Positions 10,301 through 22,660 of a stretch of 32,249 nt of DNA are shown here, one piece after another. The position numbers and the translations under genes were made by a program. Under the pieces are notes generated by a model. That model had not been told where the DNA came from. It searched no databases and saw only the letters and a list, made by a program, of their open reading frames with translations. Source of the DNA: Chara braunii (lineage: Eukaryota; Streptophyta; Charophyceae; Charales; Characeae); the NCBI GenBank assembly GCA_003427395.1, contig BFEA01000190.1, positions 2,455,682 to 2,487,930 on the forward strand. The letters are read 5' to 3'. The first letter of the stretch is position 1. Every line of letters begins with the position of its first letter.

Positions 10301-11591
10301 CGATGTCCCGGTAATATTCCAGCGCATAACTACACATCTGAACAGTATCTACTGCTAAGGGTGCAAAGTCATCAAAGGGATGTGCTAGTTCACGGATCAT
10401 AGACCTCGACTGTTTCAGCAAAAGTGACCGAAAAGTCAGCTTGGTCATTCTATCAAAACCTACAATCCCTCTAAATTTTAATATCTTTATCTATTGTTCC
10501 TGTTTCTGGATTTCCAGTGTTTCCAACTGGGCTATTGAGTCCTTGCGGCCGCCTGCCGAATAGTAGTCAGAAAACGGATTTCTTCTCATTTCTGCTTCCG
10601 CTTGGGAAATCAATTTAACAAGGGAGTGTTCTTTCGAACTCCTTTGGGCGACCTTCATTCTAGAGAAGGTAATGAGGGTCTGCTTCAAGACAGCAATGCC
10701 TGTGTCTGCCCATTGGTTGTAGTCTGGAAAGAGGTCCTTGGCCTCCATCCATTTTGTCATATGGGATGAGACTCAGGTCAACATTCCGGGGTCTTTGAGG
10801 AGGTTCACATTGAGCCTGAATGGGGGGCGGTGTCTTTCTACTGTATCCCTCGAGATGATATCCAATACTACCGGGTGGTGATAAGATATTGACCCGGGGA
10901 GAACATCACACCACATGCTGCGGTCCCAGGGAGCCCCTCGAACTAGAAAAAAATCTAGACGTTTCCTGGGGGCAGGTTAATACTTGGTAGGAGGAGGGTC
11001 AAACCATGTGAAGCCTTGATCCAATGGATTGAAGGTTTTGTACCGGTCTGAGAGGTTTTGTGTTTCACATAGGGAGGCCACCATAGCTGAATCGGATCGT
11101 AGTGGAGTAGAGACCAGTGTGTCCAGGTCCGGATTGATCACTGTATTCCAGTCACCTGTCACAATTAAATTCTTTGTGTCAAGAAAAAAAGCAGGCAGTT
11201 CTAACATAAATTTCTTATGTTCATTGTAACAGACTGGGGCGTATACAGTCATTACCGCCCAGTCTTCATCCCCAATGGCAAATTTGATCCACTACCAACG
11301 GCCCCCATCATCACAGTAGTGATCCAGTATGTCGATGTCCAGATCTTTATTGATGAGGATTGTCACCCCTCCTTTGGTACCGTCCGATGGGGACCAATAT
11401 TGGGGTCCATCCCACCAACTTTGGATAGCTGTGATCTTTTGTGGATCGAGTTTAGTTTCTTGAATACATGCTATCTGTACATTCAGTATGTGCACCCAGT
11501 TCTTAAACCTTGCTTTTTTAAACACTTTCGCGATATCACCATAACCACGGACATTCCAAGTCAGGAGCCTGATTCTACTTAGTAGAACCAT
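7318..11591 (-). pseudogene. LINE-A ORF2: endonuclease and reverse transcriptase
   Basis: Starts at ATG 11591-11589 (MVLLSRIRLLTWNVRG), overlapping the ORF1 stop by 13 nt. Endonuclease motifs are TWNVRG, CIQETKL, VYAP and GDWN. The expected SDH near the domain end reads SYH (Tyr codon 10883-10881). Reverse-transcriptase blocks include GLDGLPIKLF, RNWRPISVLNV, QGAFIKGRSIFENI, DMEKAYDRVGW, SLRQGCPPAPLLFVL and the active site LTDD (about 9447-9436). The thumb and C-terminal part (YIWKP, AYGGLGILD) runs to a Cys-rich block (QCCHC, CPFS) and a Trp-rich end. In-frame stops include 11292 (TAG), 10977 (TAA), near 10771 (TGA), 10491 (TAG), 10254 (TGA) and 9978 (TGA). A frameshift lies at a G run near 9460, with further shifts downstream. 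Confidence 0.9.
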
Positions 11592-14124
11592 GGTTTGACC
11601 CTCTGCCGCATGGGATTTGGATGCGGCTTGACTGGCCCTTCTTCAATGTTGTCCCCCTCCCTTTCGGTCCCTTTCGGGGGGAGGGGTTTCTTCCCTTGCA
11701 CGACTGGGGAGTTCATTTCACTTTGCCTCATCTCCAACAAGAAGGAGTCAAAGGAGAAGGTCTCAGCGACGTCGATATGGAATAGCCAGTCGGCCACATC
11801 CTGGGCAGACAGCCTCTCTGGGATAGATTTCTCTCAGAGAATTTGAGTTTGAGTCCAGCAAGTGAGCTAGCGGAAACCAGTAAATATCCATGTCCTTCAG
11901 TTTCGATATTTTCGCTAAGTTCGCTTGTAATTTAAAGCACGCAATATGCAAAATTGTTTTCACTCCTTTCGTGTTAATAACAACGTGTCTCCCTTTGTTT
12001 GGTGTAGAGAGCAAGCTACAAGAGCAAGAATGTTGTAGGACGTGTTCGTTGATTTCTGTAATCCATCCTGCTGCGGAGGCAGAGGCCTTTGCCCCCACTA
12101 CGGGGAGGGACAACCACTCATCATGACCTTTCTTCGTGAGCAGCATCATTCCTCGTGGTGTAACTGTCAGATCTTTTATCGATCCACGCACTTTGTCTTG
12201 ACAAGACAGAGTTGCCATCGGGGCTGAGAAGTTGAGCGATTGTCTCGCAGAGCGAACTTTTAACTGTTCAACCTTTCCCCATGCACTGCTTGTAGCTAAG
12301 GCCGTGGGGGGGGGGGNGGGGTTATCTCCATTCACTACTTGATGTTTCAAGGATAATGCTTTTTGTTTCTTGAACGGGGAGCACCTTTGAGGGGGGGGGG
12401 TATCCTTCCCCTTTGTGGATGTGCCCTCACCACCCCTTGAGACCCCCGACTGACTGCCCGCAAAATGAAAGTCTTCCTGGTCGGAGTCCACTGACTTTAG
12501 CGGTGACTGGTTGTCTGCTTTTGTCCCTTTAAGATGATATAGGGTCGAAAAACTCCAAAATCAGAGTCATACTCTCTCTCCTCTTGTGAGGAGGTGTACA
12601 CCTCGTTCTCATATCTCCTAGTTTCCTGGTACGGGTGGCCACTAGACCGGCTGGGTTGGTCTACGAGGGGGGAGGGGACCTGCATTCTCGGACTGTCCCC
12701 CTTATGGAGCACAATCTCGTTTCCCAACACTTTAAACCCTGATTCGGTTTCTTCTTTCGCGGTTAGCACAGGATCCGTCCGTTTTCGTTTTTCCTTTTGG
12801 AAGGGGGTGGGTGATCCTCGTCCATAAGATCACCTTTTCCGCCTTTAATCAAGGTCCTCTCGTTCATGACCTCCTCCCTGTCAGAGTCACTATCTGAGGA
12901 GATCCTTTCCCCCTCTGACCTCCCCTCAGTGTCTACCCGTGTTCTCTTCTCCCTACTTCTGCGTTTCCCTTTCTCCGCCTTCCCCTTACTTCTCGTTTGT
13001 GTGAGCTCAGTGGACATGTCCTTGAAGTTCTCCTTTCTCGTATCTCCTTTCTCCCCCCCTTCTCGGATCTCCTCTACTCCCCTCTTGTTCATTCCCTGAT
13101 CTGATCCTTTATCCTTCTCACTCGAACCTGACTCTTTCTCCTTACGTCCTTTCCCTGGGGCCTCGCTCTCTTTCTCCGGTTTCTTACCCTGCTCCTTCTC
13201 CCCTTCCTCTGATACCGGGGCAGGCTTATCTTTCTTATTCGCCTCATTCTTCCTGCCTCCCTTGAGTCCTCCCTTGGATACCACTGCTGCGGCATATGAC
13301 TTCTTACCCTAGGAGGGGCAAGATTCGTCGTCTTCCGAATGAAAGTGGCATCTACAACGAGGGCACCACGGGGTTTCTACGCAAATCACCTCTAATTCAA
13401 CGTACCCATCCTTGCCCAGATCTATTACTAGGTACTTTTTGTACCGAAGTGTCACAAGAGATTCCAAGTCAAAACGTATATTTGGCATATCAGGGCATAA
13501 CTTGTCCTTGAATGTTGGGTTCTCTTTTAGGAGTTTGCTGCCATACGCATCCCGAACTGCGCCTGGGAGGAGTGGCAAGACTCCAATCGATACTTGCTGG
13601 CATCTGATCCAAAAGAAGTGGAACTTAGAGACTTCCCTCCATTCCCAGAGTTCATATTCGGTCATCCACGGTCTAAATTGGACACTGTGGTTGACTTTGT
13701 CCAAAATGATTTCCGTTTGGGCAACCCGAAGCATCCAATCTGCAACCTCCTTAGACGGGGCTACGCAAGTTATTAAATTTCCTCCTTCGTTGTGAAATAG
13801 CCCACGTTTTGCAGAGGTGGATAGCTGCTTCGCAGCTGCCCAACCATTTTCATAGACCCTCACCAGTCGTTTTTTAACGTTCGTGGGAGTCGCTGAAGAG
13901 TCATCTCCAAATAGAATGGTCACCGCATGTTCACGGAGTCATTCTGCCTGGATATTATAGAGATTCTGGTTAATTGTCACTTTGTGGTAATCATCCCCCT
14001 CCTCTACTATAGAAGAGGCCAGGCGTTGAGGAAGGATCCCATCTAAATAACACTGAGCGATGATTCCCCGGATTCGATCTTTCTCTTCCGGGGCAACAGA
14101 TAAGGCTCTCGGCCGCCATCGCAT
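11579..14124 (-). pseudogene. LINE-A ORF1: gag-like RNA-binding protein
   Basis: From ATG 14124 (MRWRPRALSVAPEEKDR) the frame holds to 12763 with stops at 13941-13939 (TGA) and 13311-13309 (TAG). A DUF4283-like region (RVYENGW, FHFFWIRC, IRFDLESL) leads to a knuckle C-x2-C-x4-H-x6-C (CPRCRCHFHSEDDESC). A highly charged Lys/Glu/Ser linker follows (about 13284-12770). After shifts near 12770 and 12495, a second folded-looking domain follows (about 12190-11880), including RGMMLLTKKGHDEWLSLPV and HVVINTKGVKTILHIACFKL. The last segment (11797-11579) ends four codons into ORF2. LINE-B has the same order. An N at 12317 lies in a G run. The protein would bind LINE RNA. Confidence 0.85.
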
Positions 14125-14484
14125 AGGTTCCTAGGTTTATCTACGATAAAAAATGATAAAAACCAATACTAGCAATAAAAGTTAGTCTGAAGCTTCCTTA
14201 ATAGGGACCAGGCAAACACAAATATACATTTCCTCCCTCGAGAACCAGTGGGACAAGGGGCCGAAAGTTGTACCTGCATTTGACCTGCTTCCTTTCTTAA
14301 ATAGCTACCAGTTGGGTTCGTGCTCTCACTATCTTGATAGCGGACAATTCCCATAATCACCCGACTGTGCATGGTAATCAGAGTATGTCCTGGCGGAGCG
14401 ATGCGCGGAGTCGGGCGGAAGGCCCCGTCCGACGCTGGTATCTCACCCGGGTCCTTCACCGTAGACACAACTACAGTATAGACT
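14125..14484 (-). other. LINE-A 5' UTR
   Basis: About 360 bp between the 5' duplication and the ORF1 start, with no long frame of its own. It should carry the internal RNA polymerase II promoter, but I see no specific motif. Confidence 0.6.
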
Positions 14485-14493
14485 GTTTTCGAC
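14485..14493. repeat. 9-bp target-site duplication of LINE-A (5' side)
   Basis: GTTTTCGAC, identical to 6968-6976. Confidence 0.85.
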
Positions 14494-14785
14494 AATTTTG
14501 CATCGCCACACAGACTTTCGAAGAATTGCGGCTCAAAAAACTTTCGACAGGTGTGAGAATGGTCCTTTCGACAGCCGCCCTCCAGCAACCGTTTCCACCA
14601 GCCTACAGGTGACGGATATTCAACAGTGGTCCGCCGACCTTTTGAAAATTGCGCTCGGGGACTGCTCATCAACTTCCGTGAAACCCGTCCGCCTGACCAT
14701 GACCAAAAACCTTGCCCCTCGACAACCTGTGTGGCGAAACGGGGGAAAATTGTCGACGGCCCTACTGTCGAAAATTTTCTGACAC
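14494..14785. mobile_element. Harbinger-like MITE 'M', central piece
   Basis: The 292 bp between the two LINEs. It has inner copies of the terminal motif facing each other: CATCGCCACACAGACTTTCG at 14501 and the complement of CGACAACCTGTGTGGCGAAA near 14741. Several TTTCGACA motifs lie between. It joins the left end across LINE-A and the right end across LINE-B once the duplications are removed. Confidence 0.8.
14777..14785. repeat. 9-bp target-site duplication of LINE-B (5' side)
   Basis: TTCTGACAC, identical to 26429-26437, which directly follows the LINE-B poly(A). Confidence 0.85.
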
Positions 14786-15324
14786 GATCCGGGAAGTGGT
14801 AGCCGAGAAAGGCCTTGGTAGAAACAACCTCTGCGGATGGGGGCGGGCGAGATCCGAGCGTTGTTTTTCCGGCGGCGCTAGCGCCCCGTTTCGAACAACT
14901 GTCGTTGCCAGATTTCGGTCTTCATTATCATCAACCTTTAGGCAACAGGGACGCCTCCCGCCCGCCACGGTCATGCCATGGCGGTTAGGAGAACTACACT
15001 GCTATCCGCCTTGAGATAGCAACTGCTCTGATGTTGAGCAGGGTGGAAGCTTCTCTCAGGGAGGCTTGGAGTCATGCACCGCTGCCCCAGACCCTTACCT
15101 TCGACTCGGTGTGTTATGAAAAACACGATGGAAGACAAAAGACTTTTGGTGCTATTTCCAAAAGGGAGATACCAAGGGTAAGGAATCACATCTATGCAAC
15201 ATGTCGGTAGGAAACCTTACTTATTTTAAATTTATTGAGGCCTATTATATTAAATAGAATAGGGTTTGACTTGGATTTGACTCGGACTGAATTCTGTGTG
15301 CTTTGTTTCTTGATTTTGTATAAA
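14786..15324 (+). other. LINE-B 5' UTR
   Basis: About 540 bp, GC-rich in its first 250 bp, with no convincing open frame. No obvious similarity to the 5' UTR of LINE-A was seen by eye. Confidence 0.55.
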
Positions 15325-17457
15325 ATGGAACCAAGCCTTCAGAATTTGTATGCTCAGGAAACTAATCTGGATCCAAAGGTGAAACGCTCGTACACAAATG
15401 AGGAAAAGACGTATATCAAGAAACTATTAGACACATGCTTTCATGCTGGTTTGCTCCCGACAAGACTTTGTATTGGGCCGACAAAATTGGGAGATGATTT
15501 TGTTTGTTTGGACCTTGATGAAGATTTTTCAAACGCCCAAACAGAATGGTTGAGGGAGCACGTCGTCACAATTCAATACCACCATGATGTCAGAAGTTTA
15601 TCCAACGACGTTGAAAAACAACCGGTACGCATCTATGAAAACATGTGGTATGACAGTGGCGACGTCGATCTTGGAACCAAACGCGGTTTTTACCAAAACG
15701 AAGGGAAAAACCTTGCTACTTATGTAGCAAGTACAAAACAGACCGTTGAATGGCTACGCCAAGAAAGGGAAGTATCTATTGAACTGAAAGGGAAAACGTA
15801 CGAAGTGACTTTTCACTCATGGATGAATTTATCTGAAATGGAAATTTTCAAGAGTACGGGCAAACCTAAGATTTTCTGGATCCGGTGCATTAACGTTCCG
15901 TTGCTATTAATGGCTCCGCTCCATATTGCGGTGGAAAGGAAGTTCGGTCGGGTCGTGAAGCTGCACCCATTTGAAAAGTTTGAGGAAGAGCCGAAACTTG
16001 GAACCGTCCATTTTGACTTGGAGCCGCTGGCCGAGTTTAAGGTAAAAAAAAGGTTAATAGTCGAGATTCCCAAGAAAGGTGAGTATCATGTTGAGGTGAT
16101 CTCAGCTACAACACCTTGGTGTGAAGTGTGCAGGATGCACTATCATAATGAGTCGGACAGCTGTTGCCCAGCGACCGAGACAGACCCTTCTGCAGATCGA
16201 ATAACGAAGGAACCACTTCCCCTTCCACCGTTTTCTGGTTTTGTCCCGCTTGGTCAAACTCCACCCTCCAGTGGTTGGAACAGATTTCAGAAGAAGACAC
16301 AAGGCAAATCTAGAAGGGTAAATCCTACTTAGAGCAGAATATAAGGGAAATCAGCGGTATGTAAAGATCCGAAGAAATCAGCGAAGGGATCTGTAGAAAT
16401 GAAAAAAAAAAGTGTCGACACTCAAATCCGAAAAATCGAACAAATCGGATAATTCTCGTCGCTCGAGCAGGGCTTCCTTGGACCATGATTCGGAAAGGAG
16501 CGTCAAACCCTCCGGTTCTCTTGGGAACTCGGACTCAAAAGAAACACGCATAAGTCCAGTAAACAAGTTCAACATCGATGCGGCGGATGTCGACGCTTCC
16601 AAAGCCTTAGAAGACGTGTTACAAGGTAGTCGCCCCAAGCCCACGAAAGGTCCAAACTCTTCCCCGCTGAAGAGATCTCGGGTGACAGTTGAACAAGGTT
16701 TGTCTGGACGGGGCAAGGAAGAGGAGGAAGACTCAGACTCAAGTCGGGACTCAAGATAATCGATTAGGATTCACAGGAAAGGGGTGAAGGTAGCTGCACT
16801 ATCACCAACCGCCTCTGTCAGGACGCTCACCAAAGAACAAATGACCCTACCTCGATTATTAGTCCCAATCATCTCGGTAGCAGGGAATAATCAGGTCGTC
16901 TTACTGACACAGACAAGTACGACTGGCGAAGTGTTGGTGCCTTCCACAATGCTGGATATCAACGACTGTCTGACGGAATCATTCATTATTCGTAAGGTAA
17001 GGGGAATGGTGAAAGACAGACTGTCGTTACGAATGATCCCAAATCTTAATGTGGGAATCCACACTGTGAAGATTGAAAATGAGCCGTGTGTCCGTCTCTA
17101 TATTGTATGTTTGGAAGGGAAAGTTGAGGAACATAAATACAAAGACTTGAGCAAGAAGGTTTTACATGGACTCCTCTGATACATTTTTCCTCTCCCACTA
17201 ATGAAAGCTTGGGTAATGTGAAAATTGCAGATGCTATTTTTGCAACCGTGTTGGCGGAATGGATGGTGTCCGCACCGCAGAGGGAGGTTCTCCTGGGGTC
17301 CACATTTTTGAATTACATGCGCCTCCCATGGAAAATCGTGAATACAAAAAGCAAGGGAAGTGCAGGTAAAGACCCCAAGACCATCCAACCATCCATCAAC
17401 CGGATCCAAAAATTAGTCAGGGCCTCAGTGGTAAATGTCCCTAAATCACAGAATTAA
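15325..17457 (+). pseudogene. LINE-B ORF1: gag-like RNA-binding protein
   Basis: ATG 15325 is chosen (MEPSLQNLYAQETNLDPKVK) because similarity to LINE-A begins just after it. The first 336 codons to 16332 are intact. The DUF4283-like region includes RIYENMW, KIFWIRCINVPLL and TVHFDLEPL. The knuckle is at 16120-16167, C-x2-C-x4-H-x6-C (CEVCRMHYHNESDSCC). After stops near 16330 and a shift at an A run near 16400, a Ser/Lys-rich linker follows. A second domain (16784-17179) includes NQVVLLTQTSTTGEVLVPST and IHTVKIENEPCVRLYIVCLE. A last shifted segment (17209-17457, KIADAIFATVLAEWMVSAPQ) matches the ADWLFHIDVAETFSFDSFLL region of LINE-A. Confidence 0.87.
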
Positions 17458-20400
17458 CGTTACTACGTGGAACGTTTGTGGCTTATGTGACACCAGGACT
17501 AGGGGTAAAAGAGATCGCCTAAAGACATGGATGCATGATAAAAAGACACATATCATGTGCCTCCAAGAAACAAAACTCAACGAAGAACGCATTAATGAAT
17601 TGAGGAACTGATGGAGAGGTCCCAGTACTGGTCACCCGCTCGTGGGACAAGGGGACGGGTGGGCATTCTGTTCCATAAGGACCTCGATATCTGTATTACT
17701 GACTAGATGGCAGACCTATGGGTTCGTTGGGTATGGGTACAATTTGAAATTATTTATGAAATTTGGACTGTGATATCAACGTATGTTCCCGCAACATTAA
17801 ATGGAAGAATTAAGTTTTTATCAGAATTTTCGGCTATTCTGCTCGACAGCCCTAATCTGCTCATTGCAGCCGATTGGAACACAGTACTGAATCCTGGCCT
17901 GGGCTCACCAATACCACAGCCTGTGAGAGCGGACAGACGCCTTTTGCACGCAATTATGAAATATCAGCAACTAACCGATGCATACCGAACATTCCACCCG
18001 GACGCTAAGGAATACACCTAGTATGGTTCTAAGCCCCCCCCTGTAAGGAGAAGGTTTGACTTCTTTTTGGTCAGGGGTACGATCTGGGATCGCTGCATGA
18101 AATAGAACTGGGTACCTCCTCGTTATCGGACCATTGTCCGGTGACAGCAGAGATCGATGCTAAAGATTCCCATAACGCGATAAAATCTCCCTTTCGCTTT
18201 AACATAGAGCATCTTAAGGATACCAATCTGCTAAATTGGGCAAAAAAACATTGGGAGAAATGACAGAGAGCGTGAAATTTATACTCCAATGTCGAATCAT
18301 GGCTTGACACAGACATGAACATAATGAAGAACTACTTTGAAGTGTTCTCTCGGATAAAGGCAGTTGAAGGAAACCTAGTCAAACAAAAGTGGATCAGGAG
18401 AATTAAGGAAGCGGAGAACAATTTTGGAAAGCATCCAGTATCCGATGTATACTGGACAGTAGCCCGCAAAAGAGCAATGACGGAACTGGACAACTTGGAA
18501 ATAACTCAGCAGGAGAAATGGAAAGAATGGCTCCATCAGAAAGGGATTGTATCCAATGACAAGCTAAATAAGAAAATCTTTCGCATGTTGCTGTTACAAA
18601 AAAACAAACCACTGATCAGATAGTTATCCCATCTCTTTACGACCACGGCGTCAATCAAATCAGACTCGCAAGGCATGTGCGAATATGCACAAATGTATTT
18701 CCAGGATATACTAACTACACGAAGGCCGCTGGATTCCTCCACAGACTTTAGGGAAATCTCGCCTTTCTCAAAACCTCCGTTCGCATTTCTCAACAAGGGA
18801 GACTTGGGCTAGATCGTCCCTTTACCATAGAAGAAATCAAATATGCAGCGGAACAGGTGACCTCAAGGAAATGTTCTGGCTCAGATGGGCTGCCAATGAA
18901 AGTTTACATTGCTTTGTGGGACGCTGTGGGACTGACTTTAGTAGAAGTATACAATGGCGTTCTACTAGGTGAAACTTTAACCAAAGGCATGCAACAAGGA
19001 ATAATTACGTTATTATATAAAAAAGGTGATAAAGTAGACATAAGAAATTGACGTCCAATTTCTCTATTAAATGTTTCGTACAAAATCTTAGCTAAAGCGC
19101 TGACTTTGAGCCCTTTTAACTACCTTCCGGCCCTAATAGGATCAGATCAGGGCGCCTTTGTTCAGCACATATCTATTATGGACAACATTGCAGCTACAAT
19201 TCAAGCACTAGAGATAATTGCAAGAGAAGAAAAAGATGTAGTCATTCTCCTTATTGACATGGAGAAAACCTACGATAAAGTAGCCTGGACCTTTGTTGGA
19301 ACAACCCTGACCCATATCGGCTTTGGCCCAAAATTTTGCAAATAGATTTCAGTCATGTATTATACTTCAATTGCAAGGGTGTTGGTTAATAATCAATTAT
19401 CATAAGAATTTAACCTGCCCTGCTCCTTGCGGCAGGGTTGCCCTCTGGCTCCCCTCCTTTTCGTGCTTCATCTTGAAGTACTGCTGAACAACATCATAGA
19501 TAATGAATCGATAATAGGGTTGGAACTACACAAGGAATATCAATGGAAAGGGAGAGCATTCACTGATGATCTAACAGTTACTATAACATGCTTGAATGAC
19601 AAAAAATCGTTGCATGTTATTCATAAGACATTGAATGTCTATACTATATTATTAGAGGTCTCGATTAATTTGAATAAGTCAGTATACTTCCTACCTGCAC
19701 AATTCCAATTGCAAGTGAACTGGGGTATGAGTCGCATACCGACCGATGCCTCAAATCGTTACCTTGGAATACATGCCTTTCTATCTGACAACTTAGAGCG
19801 TCACAGCTGCAAGACCAATTGCTGGAGGAGAAGGTGTGTCAGAGAAATTTGACGTGGGATTGCACTCGACACCTCTCACTGCTGGGTCGAGTTACGGTCA
19901 TATTGGCGTCGACCTTCTCAGTGTTATGGTACCCACTACAAGTTCATTTACCCGGAGACCAGACATACAAGAAATTAGAAAGGCAGCCTCCAGGTTCATC
20001 TGGAAACCAGAAATTGTAGAAGGAGAAGGCTTTCTATCTAAAGTCACATGGGAGACGATTACATTTCACAGAGATCAGGGAGGACCTAAATGCCAGAATA
20101 TTGCGTTGTTAGTCAAATGGCCTATTAATGCGGTTTTATCATAATGCAAACATGCATGGATTTGGTTAGTTGAGTACATACTTGTTGAAGAATGAAATTT
20201 GAAAGATCCAGCTGATGTATGAAGTTGTCTTTTCTTACAAACTTACAACAGCAGAAAACCTCGGTCTCGTTTTTGGAGTGATATCTTGTATGTTTGGTCA
20301 AAAATATTGCCATCTTACCGGGTCTCCTCCCAATCGTGGGACGAAGTCTTAATGCAACCAATTTTCGATAACCATCTTCTATGTGATCTGAATGGACTTC

Positions 20401-20983
20401 CTTTTTCGGTCCAGGACTCCGAGGGAAACTTTGGGAGATCATGGATAGAGTGGGGAGTGGTAAGAATATGAGACCTGTGGGACAAGGATGTGCAAGACTG
20501 GCGAACTGAAATGGCAGTTCGAACTCGACTGCGCTGTTTACGAAAAGTTGAAGAACATTTGGCCGACATCCAAAGTTCGTTACCTCAGAATTGGTCACTC
20601 ATTCTATATTCTAAACGGTTTTCTGTTTACTGAAAAGCTATAGACCAACATGATAGCAAGGGGTACACATTAGAAGTTTGGATAGCAACGGTCAAAACTG
20701 CTTTTGACAAGCTTTTATGCTTTAAGCGAACAACTCAGGTAATGTCTCTTCAAGGTACTAACCAAGTTACAGTTGAAGTGATAGGGCAACAAGATATACC
20801 CAAGAACAGAGATGGACAGACAGATACTGTAGTCAGTATGACTAAACCACAAGTTAAGTTGCTGACAGGAGGACGTACGGTGAAAGAACTTGCATTCCAT
20901 CCAGGATCAGTAGGGTGGATAGAGTCCACGTCCCATAAGCTAATCGGACTGAATGGACACTCAGCGAAGAGAGGTGTGGGTCT
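17435..20983 (+). pseudogene. LINE-B ORF2, first part: endonuclease and reverse transcriptase
   Basis: Starts at ATG 17435 (MSLNHRINVTTWNVCGLCDT), 23 nt before the end of ORF1. Endonuclease motifs: TWNVCG, CLQETKL, AADWN and an intact SDH (18126-18134). Reverse-transcriptase blocks: CSGSDGLPMKVY, RPISLLNVSYKILAKAL, QGAFVQHISIMDNI, DMEKTYDKVAW, SLRQGCPLAPLLFVL and the active site FTDD (19559-19570). Stops include TGA 17609-17611, TGA 19049-19051 and TAG 19343-19345, each at a Trp of LINE-A. A shift occurs near 17612, with more around 18050-18320 and 19820-20020. The thumb region (FIWKPEIVEGEG, VTWETI) follows. The frame is cut at about 20983 by the TIR element. Confidence 0.88.
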
Positions 20984-20991
20984 CCTCCAAC
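20984..20991. repeat. 8-bp target-site duplication (left) of the TIR element
   Basis: CCTCCAAC, identical to 25168-25175. Joining the flanks restores alignment between LINE-B and LINE-A protein sequence. Confidence 0.8.
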
Positions 20992-21423
20992 CTATGTGAC
21001 ACCCGCGACCGTGGCCGCGGGCATTTCGGCCGCTGCGGCCGAGATTTTCGGCCGCGGCCGCGACCAATGAAGCCCAGTCCGCGGCCTGTTTTTTTAATTA
21101 TTATTTTTTACCCCTAAAAATACTCCAAAAAAAAAGCAAAAACTATGGGGGTGTAGTGCTTCAAAAACCCTACACCCCTATATTTTTGTTTTTGGAATCC
21201 GACTTTGTTTAGGATTTTTAAAAAATCAAAAACTAAAATCGATTTAAACATAATTAAAAATATATATATATAAAAAAAAGCAGGATTTTGTTTTTGCCAT
21301 TTTTTATCATGAGATATATGGTCCCTAAGTACCCTTTATTTTTTTAGAATTGGATTTTTTTTCAAGGGAAATGAGGTGTTAAAAAAAAAAAAAAGATGCA
21401 AAATTTGAAAATAAATAAACAAA

Positions 21424-21487
21424 AAACTTTAAAAAATGGTTTTGATTGATTGATTGATTGATTGTGAGTGAGTGAGTGAGTGAGTGA

Positions 21488-21570
<83 letters not shown>
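21424..21570. repeat. Compound microsatellite (GATT)n(GAGT)n(TG)n(GA)n
   Basis: Four simple repeats follow each other without spacers: GATT, GAGT, TG, GA. The next hairpin unit starts directly after the GA run. Confidence 0.95.
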
Positions 21571-21571
<1 letters not shown>

Positions 21572-21572
21572 T

Positions 21573-22240
<668 letters not shown>

Positions 22241-22470
22241 ACATACACACACATACACACACACACACTACGTTGCCACTTGTACGCACCCTCGTACGAG
22301 TACGGACTCGTACTCTTGTACGCGTACGCTACTCGTACACTAGAGGCACCGTACGAGTTTTTTTTTTTTTTTTTTTTTTAAATCCGGTTTTTTTTTTTTT
22401 TTTTTTTTTCAAATTTGAAGATGATGCTCGGCCAAATGTTGCTTGTTTTGTTTTTTTGCATTTTTTTTTT

Positions 22471-22589
22471 TTGTACGGGGGCATACAAGACGTACAAGTT
22501 CCCGTGCAGGTTCCCGTATAGATCCCGTACAGAAATAACCTATACGTTTCATACGGGAAGCCCCCGTACGTGTACTCTAAGCAACGTAG
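22471..22589. repeat. GTACG-rich end repeat, inner copy
   Basis: Matches 24417-24523 in direct orientation: ACAAGACGTA, then AGATCCCGTACAGAAATAAC, then CCCCCGTACGTGTACTCTA and GCAACGTAG. The inner copy has about 12 extra bases. Probably a duplicated transposon end. Confidence 0.8.
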
Positions 22590-22660
22590 AGAGAAAGGGA
22601 CATATCCACAATCTGTGACTAGGGGTCAGGCCATGTATGAGAAATACTTAGCTACTCGTC

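Larger units (their letters stand above)
6977..14484 (-). mobile_element. LINE-A, full-length L1-like retrotransposon (7508 bp), inactive
   Basis: A complete non-LTR retrotransposon on the minus strand: 5' UTR 14484-14125, ORF1 14124-11579, ORF2 11591-7318, 3' UTR to a 19-nt poly(A) (T at 6977-6995). It is bounded by the 9-bp duplication GTTTTCGAC. The order (gag-like ORF1, then AP-type endonuclease plus reverse transcriptase) is that of plant L1 elements. Coding decay is by in-frame stops and a few frameshifts. ORF2 stays in one frame from 11591 to about 9444. It sits head-to-head with LINE-B inside the same MITE, their 5' ends about 300 bp apart. Confidence 0.92.

Noticed and set aside
13309-13795. 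Plus-strand open frames opposite LINE-A ORF1 (for example 13412-13795)
   Set aside because: They are antisense shadows of the conserved minus-strand ORF1, without protein-family features of their own.
14497-14741. A separate MITE between the two LINEs, bounded by the inverted motifs near 14501 and 14741
   Set aside because: No TTA duplication at these points. The motifs are better explained as the inner repeats of MITE M, whose true ends with TTA are at 6937 and 26481.
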